DNA from: Ischnura elegans
Lineage: Eukaryota > Arthropoda > Insecta > Odonata > Coenagrionidae
Assembly: GCF_921293095.1 (NCBI RefSeq)
Contig: NC_060251.1
Span: 57,429,585-57,493,584, forward strand
DNA length: 64,000 bases
Direction of reading: 5' to 3'
This document shows positions 1-10,023 of this stretch, piece by piece. The notes below the pieces were generated by a model. That model was not told where the DNA came from, made no database searches, and saw only the letters and a program-made list of their open reading frames with translations. Every line of letters begins with the position of its first letter. Position 1 is the first letter of the stretch. Made by a program: the position numbers and the translations under genes.

Positions 1-99
1 TTATTTATCGAACGACATTTTACCACATAAATTTGAGACTGAGCTCTCCATTAACTTCATTTCTAACAGATCGCTAGCAATTACAGAGGTTAAGGAGTC

Positions 100-280
100 T
101 TGATGAAAGTCTTCCGGCCATGAAACCCTCGCTATGGCGAGAGCCAGCACCAAAAGGGTCTCGTAAAAACGAAGTTTTTAACACGCTTATTATAGGGTCA
201 ATTGACGGTGCATCGACTATGTCTCGTTATAGCGGGAGTGTCGCTATAGCCCGTACTCGCTTTAACGAGGTTCCACTGTA
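100..280 (-). mobile_element. pogo/Tigger-like MITE or terminal fragment
   Basis: Read on the minus strand from position 278, the sequence begins CAGTGGAACCTCGTTAAAGC and runs into alternating 'ctatagcg/cgctata' text. That is the style of pogo/Tigger inverted ends, and a TA dinucleotide follows at 279-280. A degraded counterpart (aaccctcgctatggcgag) lies near 115-140, so this may be a short deletion derivative. No transposase is visible. The assignment rests on the end motif only. Confidence 0.4.
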
Positions 281-304
281 GGAGGAAAAGCAAAAGACTG
301 CCCC

Positions 305-415
305 GAATGACTTAAATGGGACAAGTTGTTCAGGATGTAAAAGAGAACAAACAAATAAAATTTCTTAGCAGATTTGGGGGATCAGTGGACAGCTGCATCA
401 AACCAATCTACCACC
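305..415 (+). pseudogene. degenerate LINE reverse-transcriptase tail
   Basis: Translation gives a short stretch starting MGQVVQDVKE and ending near SCIKP. It aligns with the C-terminal tail of the better copy at 43241-43495 (IGQVVEDIKE ... RAASNQS). This looks like the extreme 3' end of a non-LTR retrotransposon ORF2 with no upstream coding region retained. Confidence 0.45.
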
Positions 416-952
416 ATCTCCAAACCAAACTAACATTCTACGGAAGACAACAGTACCAATCAATTTTCAATTGACTCACTGGTTTCGAAGTTAGCAGAGG
501 TTTGCGTTGTTTACAACAACTCCGTTAATTTTTGTAGTATAAACAATTTGTTTTCGGCAAACTACTAGCAATAGATGTGGCTTCTTTATATCAAAATTGC
601 AAGTTATAGGAACGAAAACTACGGGAATGCCAAGCGCTCAAAGTTGGGCACCTTGATTTTACGCGCAAAAAACGGGTACTTTTTCGAGAAAAAATTAAGT
701 ACAGGAAATACTATTGAGCCGAAGAATTTTTAAAGTACATGATATAACGTAGAACTAAATTCTCTTTCGTATGCTTTTTATTGCATTGAAATCGATTGCT
801 TCATTTAGACGCTAGAGCTCCTCAAACTCGAGTATCTTGCTTTTTTTTTACAGACAGTAGGCATTTTTGACTAAAGATGATGATAGACTTCACATATATA
901 ACACAACAGTTGTTCTTATGGAAGAATCATGAAGATCAAATTTGAATGTGAT

Positions 953-1201
953 CCTGGGCATACCCAGCAAGGGATAGGAGGGGGCAGCTGCCCCAGAACC
1001 AAAAATCGCAAATGCCTATAAGGAAAATAATATTTTTTCAAGCAAATAATTTTAAAAACTAATACAGAGAGCTGTTACAGTTTCCTTAAAATGTTTATTT
1101 CATTCACCTTTTCTATGCTTAAATCTTACCTACAACTTGAAAGACCATGGCTTGCCCCCCTCCCCACCCCCCCCCTAGTTTTGATCCTGGGTACGCCCTT
1201 G
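953..1201 (+). mobile_element. hAT-like MITE (GGC-TACCC family), copy 1
   Basis: The ends are imperfect inverted repeats: CCTGGGCATACCC on the left, and CAAGGGCGTACCC when read inward from the right. Flanking 8-mers aatgtgat (945-952) and tgtgtgat (1202-1209) match at 6 of 8, consistent with an eroded hAT target duplication. It shares CAGCTGCCCC and the end motif with the copy at 5097-5444, which lies in opposite orientation. It is non-coding. Confidence 0.6.
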
Positions 1202-1212
1202 TGTGTGATGCC

Positions 1213-1862
1213 AATAGGGTGGTTTCCTATTATTCTTTATTGCCTGAATTGAAAGATTATTACTCCTGGAGTATGCATTTCATGCTTTTAGATTTTTAAA
1301 TGACGATATGTATTTTTCGCGATCAAATGAAAAGTTAAAATTTTCAAGTGCGTGAAAACACGACGGCTAAGTATGAATGCTGGGAAAAGCCCTATCTAAA
1401 CTAAAGAGTGCGGTGGCCTTGGGGCAAAGATATGTGCGCTGCTGCGATGCAGGTTGCTAGCAGGTAGCAGAGTACCCTGCTAGCAGGTATTTCTTGGCTT
1501 AAATAAGGATTATTAATAACTTATCAAACGAAGGAAACTTTCCGACCATAGGCAATTTAAATAGGTGATTATTAAGAGATGTTTCCCTGAGCTCTGTGCC
1601 TCATGCATGCATTGGTAATCTCAGACAATGTAAAACTCCTATCTACTCATATAGAATCTAGGTCCCTGTGACTGCCACGTGGAGTGGAATCGCATAGGCG
1701 CCAATCTGGCCTTTTTCAAATGAGGTTAAAATTGACCGTTAACATTTGTCTTAACTGAAATTTCTAAAACCAAATAATTTGTAAATTATAAATTCATTAA
1801 TGTTGGGTAACGAATCGCAATTAATGCCTTTCATTTTCTTCGATGAAGGAAACTACCCTATT
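1213..1862 (+). mobile_element. 650-bp TIR element, copy 1 of AATAGGGTGG family
   Basis: It begins AATAGGGTGGTTTCC and ends GGAAACTACCCTATT, a near-perfect inverted repeat. A second copy with the same ends and interior lies at 62607-63275. No ORF of transposase size is present, so it is non-autonomous. GTGATGCC occurs immediately to the left (1205-1212) and again at 1869-1876, six bases beyond the right end. Whether this is a target duplication is unclear. Confidence 0.75.
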
Positions 1863-1884
1863 GTGTGAGTGATGCCGAAGTTCT

Positions 1885-2125
1885 AAGAAGAGTCATTTGA
1901 AAATCTTGGGTGAAAAACTGAACAATTTCATCCGCCACATCATGACAGACAATAGTCTAATGAAAATTACTGTTGAAGGACAGGAGGAGAGGAAAAACAT
2001 CAGGGTATGGCCACAGATAAGATACATAGAGCAGGTAATGAAAGATGTAAAGCAGAATAATTATGTAGGTGTTGAATTATTTGACGATACAACAATTTAA
2101 TGGAGAGCTGCATCAAACCTATCTA
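1885..2125 (+). pseudogene. LINE ORF2 C-terminal relic
   Basis: The reading frame preserves the pattern of the copy at 43241-43495 (drive toward IEQVMKDVKQ, then WRAASN-type text after a stop). It carries substitutions and a stop codon, so it is a dead fragment of the 3' end of a non-LTR retrotransposon. It directly follows the TIR element at 1213-1862. Confidence 0.5.
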
Positions 2126-2301
2126 AGAATTGACTTACGATAGATAACAGGGGAATGAGCTCTACAGCTTCTGTAGATAGGTGAATCAAACAGGGTTCTC
2201 AAATGGCCGTAAAATTTGACACCACTCATCAAAAACAAAAAAACACTTAACCAGAATGCCCTCCTGTGGCATTTGATCTTAGGTTTTCCCGGCGTATCAG
2301 C

Positions 2302-3031
2302 TGCAGAAAAGTTTCTTGGGTTTTCCACCAGTTGATGTCTTCCATGTCTCCCGAACGTTTTGAGCAGCGACTTGCTGTCCATCCTCAGGGGATCTTCCGA
2401 ATGCTGTTCTTCAAAATTTAACAAACATATATACACCCCATCCATGGTCAGTTGTAACCTGATTGGTTCATGCGTGTTGGGCTTTTCCCGCCATTTCTGT
2501 TGTATATAAGGGAGTTTACGAAATCACATGCCAGTGCGGGAAGACATATAGGAGAGAACAGTCAGACCATTGAAACTAGGATGAAGGAACATCAGAGGTT
2601 CTTATGATTGGCCCAACCAGAGAAGTCTGCAGTGGCGGAGCATAGCATCAGTTAGGACCATGCCATAAAATGGAAGGAGACGAAACTGCTCGGCTGGTCA
2701 CATGGCTACTGGGACCGCCTTGTCAAGGAAGCCATTCAGATCCACATCAACCGCTACAACATCAACAGAGACACTGAGTTCCAAAACCAGCAATGCTTGG
2801 AGACCAATAATGAAATCTCTTATATACAACAAAAATGGCGGGAAAAACACAACACGTGTGAACCAATCAGGTTACACCTGACCATGGATGTATGGAGCAA
2901 GTATATATGCTTGTCAAATTTTGAAGAACGGCATTCGGAAGATCCCCTCAGGATGAACAGCAAGTTGCTGCTCAAAATGTCGGGAGACATGGAAGACATC
3001 AACCAGTGGAAAACCCAAGAAACTTTTCTGC
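2302..3031. repeat. inverted pair of ~210-bp arms around a Penelope-like relic
   Basis: The left arm (2302-2509, minus) and right arm (2816-3031, plus) are about 85-90% alike in inverted orientation. Both contain 'accaatcaggtta', 'gaagatcccctcaggatg'-type text and end at 'aagaaacttttctgca'. The ~300-bp spacer carries the GIY-YIG relic. Penelope-like elements commonly have terminal pseudo-LTRs in tandem or inverted arrangement, so I read this as an element with inverted pseudo-LTRs. Confidence 0.6.
2512..2795 (+). pseudogene. Penelope-like element GIY-YIG endonuclease relic
   Basis: With one frameshift repaired conceptually, the frame reads VYEITCQCGKTY, then GENSQTIETRMKEHQRFL, then KSAVAEHSIS and WDRLVKEAI. 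This is the order seen in the C-terminal GIY-YIG endonuclease of Penelope-like retroelements (CxCGKxYIGxTxR, RxKEH, KSAxAEH, RxxREAIEI). In-frame stops and the frameshift show it is dead. The reverse-transcriptase part is absent. It sits between inverted arms at 2302-2509 and 2816-3031. Confidence 0.7.
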
Positions 3032-3057
3032 ACCCTCCTGTGGCAGTGTACCGGAAT

Positions 3058-3232
3058 TACTGTATTTCTCCGAATATAGTCCCCCTCTGAATATAGTCTC
3101 CCCCCCCCCTAATTTTGAGGCTTCAGTTTTGGGAAAAGTTTAAAAAATGCATTTGAATATAGTCCCCCCCTTTACTTTTACCTTGGGCATTTTGGGAAAA
3201 AAAGAGGGGATTATATTCAGACATATACGGTA
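3058..3232. mobile_element. 175-bp MITE with TACyGTAT ends
   Basis: The left end is TACTGTATTTCTCCGAATAT. The right end read inward is TACCGTATATGTCTGAATAT, both running into CCCC. The interior repeats 'gaatatagtccccc' three times. It is inserted in the Penelope-like repeat. The ends resemble Tc1/mariner-type MITEs, but I cannot prove a TA duplication. Confidence 0.55.
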
Positions 3233-3413
3233 CTTTCACGCCACGGACTACCACAGACACAAGCACACCCCGGAATGGACACCTTCGCAAGTCGCTAAGG
3301 TGACCCTGGGTTGTAACCTTGACTTATGATGATGATAGTATTCACATCTGCAACAGTAGCAAACAACCATCTTGCAAACCTGAGCCGATACAAACCAAAA
3401 CCCTACAACTCAC

Positions 3414-3707
3414 CTGATGAGAAGGTGCCGGCTTGGCTGGTGACTAAGTAAAGCTGTACAGTCTGCTCGGTGATTCCTTCTGATCTTCAGCTTCCGGTTA
3501 GTGAGGTTCATAATAACATCAAGGCCAAAGTTGAAGCCAGTCCACCTCCAGCAATGATGCCCTTCAGTCAAAATGGTGCGACCACAACGCAAGCTCTCCT
3601 CCAGGAATTCAGCTGAGCTCACCTCCTTGGGTCTTCGTGAAAAAGGGAATGGAAGCTTAAGACCAGCAACAACTTGAAGTATTGAATAAAATTCATCTTT
3701 TTGGTGC
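3414..3707 (-). CDS. gcl: gcl exon 8 (GCL-specific region)
   Basis: Acceptor attcag, donor gtgagt. The exon is open for 98 codons and includes ESLRCGRTI and CWRWTGFNFGLDVIMNLTNR, the signature of the C-terminal region of germ cell-less. It ends in phase 2 at a consensus donor, so at least one more exon follows. Confidence 0.92.
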
Positions 3708-6700
3708 CTGAATGGAAAGTTTAAATCATTTCACTCCATAGAGCAGAGATAATTAGAAATGAGTCAAAGAAAATAAGGTTGCAATGAAAGGTGATTGTTG
3801 AGACCTAAAAATTGTACATAATTTAATCAAGACCAGGTAACACAACACTAAGGAGTTTCAAAGTTTCAGACACTTTGTTAAAATTTCACACATTTGTATT
3901 TTCCAAAAAGTTAAACAAATATGCTTTCATTCATTTGAGAATTGATTAATGCCCAAACACATTTATAACCTGTGGCACATAACAAAATATTTAATCCACG
4001 TATTTATACTAATGTGCATTATTTTATTACGTCAAATCCATTTTAAAAATGAGAAAAATTCTTTTCCTCAGATGCAATAAGCATTTGCTTGGACTTCATT
4101 TTCCAGTGGAAAACTTGTAAGCATTAAGCAATATATGAAGTGATCAAAATAAGGATTTCTAAGAAAGCTTGCCTGACATACCATCAAATGCATTTGGTTG
4201 GTAAGAAATAATTGTAGGTTTATAAATTATGAAGGCTATGTCATTAAGTGCTCTCGATTTTTAATCGCTGCCTGTAGGTTTATGGCTGATGAAGGGAACA
4301 TATTGAATTTGAATTGAAGTATATATACAAATACATAACTTGAAAGGCCTCATTATATGAGATGCATGTTCCTTTGGAAACCGAGGTATGTCTTCAGTGA
4401 AAAACGGAGCATTTAAACCTACCACAGTAATCATGAGTACCCAAATGAGCCAAAACAATGGGTTGACAGATTTGAACAATCAATAATGGATGTAGATATT
4501 ATGCCATTTAAGTATTTATATACACATTAGATACCATGCAAGCAAAGTGCAATGAGTTAAAAGGAATATGTAATGACTAATGAAGTTTCACAGAAGAAAA
4601 AAACAAGCATGTATCCTCATCACTGGAATTAATACTTAGGAATATGTATAGTCATACGGTAGTGTCGATTTACCTCATTTTGGTCAACATAAATTGAAAT
4701 GAATAACTCCCCTGAAAAATAACACAAATACATTGCACTTGCATGAAGTGGTATGTTCCATTGAATTTTATTTTATTTAAAAAATTGGAGCTAAGTAATT
4801 CTTTAGATATACATACCCTTTATCCACACCCTGATCAATACGTAGCATTTGATACCACTGCTGCTCTATAACTGGTCCCAGCCATCGAGAAGGTATTATG
4901 TTGTCCGAATGTATCACCTCAAGGTCAATATGGTGATTGACTAAGTGAGGTAGTCTCAACTTTCCAAATGCTTTTCTATATAGTTCACCAGCACTGCTAT
5001 CCAAAAATGCCTCTTGTCCTGTAATCAAAAAATCATTGATGAAAACCGAAATATAGTCTAGACTTACTTAGGTCTTATAATATGAGAGATTCCACACATA
5101 GGCATACCCGGGATCAAAACTAGGGGGAGGGGGGGGGCAGGTCAAGGTCATTCAGGTTGTAATAATTTAGCATGAAAAGGCTAATGACACCAGCCTTTTA
5201 AGAAAGTAATACATAACAGGGCTTAATTGGTTTTAAAAATTATTTGCTCGAAAAATATTATTTTTATTTTACTTACACATATTACACATCTTTTTTGGGG
5301 GGGGGGGGGGGGGGGTATAAAGAAAATGTGTCAAAAACTTTCTTTTCAATTCAGTCCTGATTTTCCAAAAAGAATTTTATGATTTTTGCTTTTGGGGGAG
5401 GGGGGAGCAGCTGCCCCTTCTGCCTCCCGCTGGGTATGTCCACGACTCCACATCAATTGAACCACAGGTAATTGCTTTCCTCACCACTGCACATTCCGTG
5501 GGGCAAAGTAGAAAAATCATTTGCCTTGACTGATATTTGAACTTGGATCTTCAGTATACATGCCTTGAGTTCCACCACTTGAACTGTCAAGACATCTTTT
5601 TCCTCTACAAATTTTTGCAAGCTTTAGAGGAAAATTGTTTAAAGGGCCTAGTGGCATTGTATCTCTGACAGCATAAACAAGCATGTCCTGAGAATGAATA
5701 ATTTAATTTTGCCATTTCACAAATGAAATTTATTACCAACCAGTTTTAATGTTCCCTTAGTCATCATGTCCATTGAAACTGATCGTTAATAAATTTTAAT
5801 AGAAAAATCACCAATCAAATTACTCATTTTCATGATGAATCAATTTCAATGAAGTTACACCAGATACCATCAGTTCCATCTTGTCCTCTAAACTCAACAA
5901 AGATCCCAACACTCATTTCACGAGAGATTCTTTATAATTGAAGGGATGATATGAATTTGGCACCCATGATTTCATAATGACTAAAGGTATACCTCGCCTA
6001 ACACAAGAGTTATTTTCATAAAATATATCGTGTCTACATAAATTTCATGTATCGTGAGAGGTGTATCACAGATGGTATGCATACTTTACATGTTGTGCAC
6101 CACTGGTTTACTTCTTTGGGCTATTTTGATGTGACTAAATGCTGCCTGTAGCCCACGATCAGTTTTTCATCTCTTTTCTAAGATTGATAAAATTATCGCC
6201 GACAAAAGCCATCAACCAATATCTATTGCCTACCTCTATCAAGTAAAAAAACTCAATACTAAAAATTGAAACAATTTTCATTAAGATAGAAATTTTGAAT
6301 TATTTTAAATTATCATAAACCCATATGCTTCAATGCCATAAGTATCCAAATAGGTGATCAAAAATACCAGTGATATCACATTTTATAAAATCAATAATGT
6401 ATGAATATTACGGCAAATGATGTTTCTTCCTTCTTTGCTTTTATCTTGATTATAAAGAAGTGATATGAGAGTTTTAATAGGTCTATAATTGAGTCCAAGG
6501 AGGTAGATGTTTGAATTAAATGGCTGCAATCTTACAATTGCGATTTACAGAGGTTTATAGTGCACTCACTCAAATCAAACCTCCCAACACTCAGGATCAA
6601 TAGCACAGGGTTCAACAGCTATAGAAAGTGATCTCAAGAAAATAGTTGGACTGTAGGTCCTTTCAGATCAATAAACTACCAACTCACCATTCTGATAATT

Positions 6701-9005
6701 TTGGGGTAACTACAGGCCTGGTTACACAGCAAAATAACCAGTGACTGTCCAAATGTATGAACATGTGAATGAACACAAAAATGAACTTTTTAACCACCGA
6801 ACTTGTATGAATGTATGAACATAAAATAGAACATGCTCTAATTTGGTTCATGCATCTTGACATGCATTGTTCCACTAAAGCCATTCATACATTTACACAT
6901 TAGCCCATAGGTGTTAATGTACTGTGTGCTAGACCTTATGACCATGGCAGTGTCAGACAATCCACTTCACCCATTTACTCAAGGTAATGGAAGTACTTTT
7001 GGGGGACAGTCCATTATTTTTGGGGGTGCCTTAATGGTGTGCAATGCCTCTCAGCGACAATGAGCCTGAGGTCTGATATGCGTCTAGATATTCATCAATT
7101 ATCGTTAAATATTGTTTGCAGAGCTGGTAAAATAAAAAATTTCATTTAGGAGCCTCCTTAAAAGTAACAATCTTTTGAATTTAGCAAGAATTGACATGGG
7201 GGTGTCGGTTGCCATTTAATGCCCACCAAGTCTTTTTCACTCTCAGAAGTCACTCTATGGACAAAGCCTAGCTAGTTAAGGCTAGATGTGATCCAATAAT
7301 GATTCAAGAATAGATGGTACACTCTTTGTGATTTTTTTAGAGATACTGCATAATGAAATCAAAAGAAATGTAGAATTTATCCACGAAAATTCAAAGTTTT
7401 CCCAAGAAAGCCATATAGCAAAATATATAATAACCATATTACAAAGACAAAATAATTTTAAAAGATTTTTCAATGTGATTCCATTCCTCTACCATAATAT
7501 ATTTTACAGGTCGAAGAACAACAAAGGACTTACCCTTACGACTCTGAAAATACTTCTGGGCCTCTGGCAATCCATCACTAAAATTGCCTTCCCATGTAGG
7601 ATGTAACTGCAGGAATAGCCAAAATTTTAACATGATGTAAACCGAGAACTCGGTCTGCATCACAAACAAATCAGGACTGCCGACCAAAAGGCTCATTAAA
7701 CTCGGACTAAAAGAAAAGAGATAAATAATGAACTAACAAAATCATCATCAAAATAGCACCAATTTTCTCCACAAAAAATGTTTCTAACTCACCTGATATC
7801 ACGAAGTTTCTTGGGGAAATCCATCATGTTGCTCAGTAAATTAACCTTCAGCCAATTAAGGCAAGCCTCTTTCACCAATGGAACACCATACTGACACGAT
7901 GTATTGTAGTAACTAACTACCGTCTGAAAACAAGGGTACAAATGTGCATTTAATGCTTGCCCTATAATACGATGACTCACGAAATATGTAAATAGAGATA
8001 CCTGAACATTGGTGGAATCCTTCATTATTTCGATACATTCAGTAATTATTCCATCCAACTGAAATAAGGTGGCGGCAGCAAGTACAGGAACAACTTCGGC
8101 AGGCTTCAACACGAACTCATCTCGATAGAGTGACCCCAATACCACGAACAAAGCTAAAATCACAGAATATGATAACTTCATCAAGAATTCGCAACTACTA
8201 GCAAATACAATTATAAACGTCAACGTTTCCTTACCGTCTAAATTGATATTTGGGTCCTCTATTTGGATGTTTACATGACTCTCCATTGACTCTTTCCAAG
8301 AGCCAGAAAACATACTATTGAAATACGGACTCTAGATAGGAAAAATTGGCAATTAGTGCAGAGTACTACCAACCAATACATCACAAAATATTTTATTTAT
8401 CTAATCAATATGTTCCTTCAGACAAGCTATATGTTTTTCGGGCTTAGAAAAGGACTTACGATAACCATAATATTATCATTGAGGTTAAATGCCAGAGGAA
8501 CAAATAAAAAATTCACATTAACACTCGGAGGTAGTTTGCATGATACAAGTTTTCATCCATTAGGCTAGGGAGAACAAAGTAAAACGGATTAGTATTTGCT
8601 AAGACTCACCTGAGCCAAGTAAACTTTATGCAGTTTCCATTCCTTGCCTAATGCTACTACTGTAACATCGCTGTTGATACCTTCTTTGAATAACGTCTGG
8701 TAAATATAATGAGCCGTTGTGACTAGCATCTTTCTGCAGCAGAAACGACATTTATGCATGGATTTACTTATTGAAAATTTCGTCGCCATACCAATTACAA
8801 ATACGTCTAATGCTCTCAGGAAAGTACCGCAAGTAAATAATTAGTTTGCTTACCGTTTTGGCGTGTGCATTGCTTCATTTATCATTGGATCTACTTCATC
8901 GTCCGATTCCTCATCTCTCTTTCTTTTCCTACCAATAGTGCCTAAAATGCTTTTGGATAATCGTATTGGATACTCGATAGCCGGGCTGCTCCAATTACTT
9001 CCCAT
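3414..9005 (-). CDS. gcl: germ cell-less (GMCL1 family), 3'-partial
   Basis: Germ cell-less is a BTB/BACK protein at the nuclear envelope and membrane. In Drosophila it is a CUL3 substrate adaptor that degrades the Torso receptor in primordial germ cells. Eight coding exons join in phase: 8854-9005, 8610-8733, 8235-8331, 8002-8153, 7793-7923, 7534-7706, 4817-5018 and 3414-3707 (about 441 residues). The start MGSNWS fits an N-myristoylation pattern, and a basic RKRKR stretch follows. The BTB begins HYIYQTLFKEG and NSDVTVVALG, then MFSGSWKES and GSLYRDEFVLKP. The BACK-like part has SPDLFVMQTE, and the GCL-specific part has EQQWYQMLR and CWRWTGFNFG. The last visible exon ends at a GT donor in phase 2, so about 70 residues of C-terminus are missing (vertebrate GMCL1 is about 515). 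Nup43 is divergent, about 0.9 kb away. Family identity is very secure. Confidence 0.95.
4817..5018 (-). CDS. gcl: gcl exon 7
   Basis: Acceptor ttacag, donor gtatgt. It encodes KAFGKLRLPHLVNHHIDLEV and WLGPVIEQQWYQMLRIDQG, the conserved block after the BACK domain. A 2.5-kb intron separates it from exon 6. Confidence 0.93.
5097..5444 (-). mobile_element. hAT-like MITE (GGC-TACCC family), copy 2
   Basis: It lies in the gcl intron between exons 6 and 7. The ends are CATAGGCATACCC and, read inward, CGTGGACATACCC. Flanking 8-mers attccaca (5089-5096) and actccaca (5445-5452) match at 7 of 8. It includes a run of 19 G at 5297-5315 and CAGCTGCCCC near one end. Confidence 0.65.
5445..7533. other. 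gcl intron remainder, no gene seen
   Basis: This is AT-rich intron sequence between exon 6 and the MITE. Short open frames at 6684-6884, 7282-7473 and 7328-7606 match nothing I recognise and look random. Confidence 0.5.
7534..7706 (-). CDS. gcl: gcl exon 6 (BACK)
   Basis: Acceptor ttttag, donor gtaagt. It encodes SLLVGSPDLFVMQTEFSVY and WLFLQLHPTWEG, matching GMCL1 'SSNLFVMQVEMDIY'. It ends in phase 1. Confidence 0.93.
7793..7923 (-). CDS. gcl: gcl exon 5 (BACK start)
   Basis: Acceptor tttcag, donor gtgagt. It encodes SYYNTSCQYGVPLVKEACL and NWLKVNLL, matching the 'YYTSAGTYGLDSVKKKCLEWL' region of GMCL1. It ends in phase 2. Confidence 0.92.
8002..8153 (-). CDS. gcl: gcl exon 4 (BTB end)
   Basis: Acceptor ttttag, donor gtatct. 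It encodes GSLYRDEFVLKPAEVVPVLA and FQLDGIITEC, the C-terminal helices of the BTB domain. It ends in phase 0. Confidence 0.93.
8235..8331 (-). CDS. gcl: gcl exon 3 (BTB)
   Basis: Acceptor ctag, donor gtaagg. It encodes SPYFNSMFSGSWKES, the BTB segment typical of germ cell-less proteins. It ends in phase 1. Confidence 0.92.
8610..8733 (-). CDS. gcl: gcl exon 2 (BTB start)
   Basis: Acceptor ctgcag, donor gtgagt. It encodes HYIYQTLFKEG ... GKEWKLHKVYLAQ, the first strand-helix part of the BTB fold. It completes the Arg codon from exon 1 and ends in phase 0. Confidence 0.93.
8854..9005 (-). CDS. gcl: gcl exon 1
   Basis: It encodes residues 1-50: MGSNWSS, a basic RKRKR run and an acidic DEESDDEVD stretch. 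The ATG has the context tttacaATGGG. The donor is gtaagc. The exon ends in phase 2 inside an Arg codon. Confidence 0.9.
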
Positions 9006-9900
9006 TGTAAAAATTTTGCATTAAGTTACCTAACTCTTATCTATGCCGCCGGGAATGCAACGTTAACATTACTCTGGAAACACACTTTGTTTGTAAACAT
9101 AACCTTTGCTCGATATGCGCAGGCGCCACTGTTCCACCAATTAAAATATTCGACTTTCTACTGAATTCTTTGAAGGGGTTTGAAGGGATTTCAAACATTT
9201 GAGGTGTGCCTCCGTCATTCCTATATTTAGAACCGACCTTCAATAGATTCCTACCACATTATCCATGTTTTTAATGCCATTTATAAATACTTGATTAATA
9301 ATATGCCCTTTATCTTCAGTAGGTAGGTGTTGCATGTTTTAAAAATTGAAAAAATCAAATAGCACAATGACAATTTCCTTTGCCGTAGCACGTTGACCTT
9401 TTGGCTTATACTAATAGAAGTCAATTCTTGAGTTAAAAGGGCAACTAAATTGAATCTCAACGTAAACACAGAACATATTTTATGCATGGGAAAAATGGGA
9501 AGAAAATAAAAGATACAGTAGCTTATAGGTCATATATTTACACTTATTTTGCATATTTATGAGATAAAATAATTTTTTTAAACATATACCATATTTACTT
9601 AAAATGATGAGACAGAAGTAATGAGTTGGAAGTTAAAAATATCACTTGTTCCAAGTTTGGTTATCATTTCTTTTGGATTTCCTACAACAATGCTACAAAT
9701 AAAACGGAATGTTTAAAAAATATATTTTTCAAAGACACAACTTCCACTATTAATGAGAAAAATGTATTAACGAAGAGCTTTAAATCATATTATTTGGAAA
9801 TTTATGTTCGCCGTTTTCAAAATTCAAGCCAAAGGAGCGGAAGGAATGCTTGCGCTTCCCCAACTTCACAAACAACTGAAGTAAATATTGCAATTTCAAA
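9006..9900. promoter_or_regulatory. shared divergent promoter region of gcl and Nup43
   Basis: Only 895 bp separate the gcl ATG (9005, minus) from the Nup43 ATG (9901, plus). The 5' leaders and promoters of both genes must lie here unless untranslated upstream exons exist. No TATA box at a convincing distance is seen. Confidence 0.5.
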
Positions 9901-10023
9901 ATGGCCGGCGGTATTTGCGGGAATTTTGTGTCTAAGAAAGTTAACAAAGTCCGTTGGAAACCTCGCTCAGATCTTGATGTTTCTGGTGCCGATACATTTA
10001 TTTCCGGAAGCTGGGATGATTCG
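9901..10023 (+). CDS. Nup43: Nup43 exon 1
   Basis: It encodes 41 residues, MAGGICGNFVSKKVNKVRWK to SGSWDDS, the first blade strand. The donor gttggt is weak but gives SWDDS-ENELALW, matching 'SWDNEENYISLW' of human Nup43. Phase 0. Confidence 0.9.
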
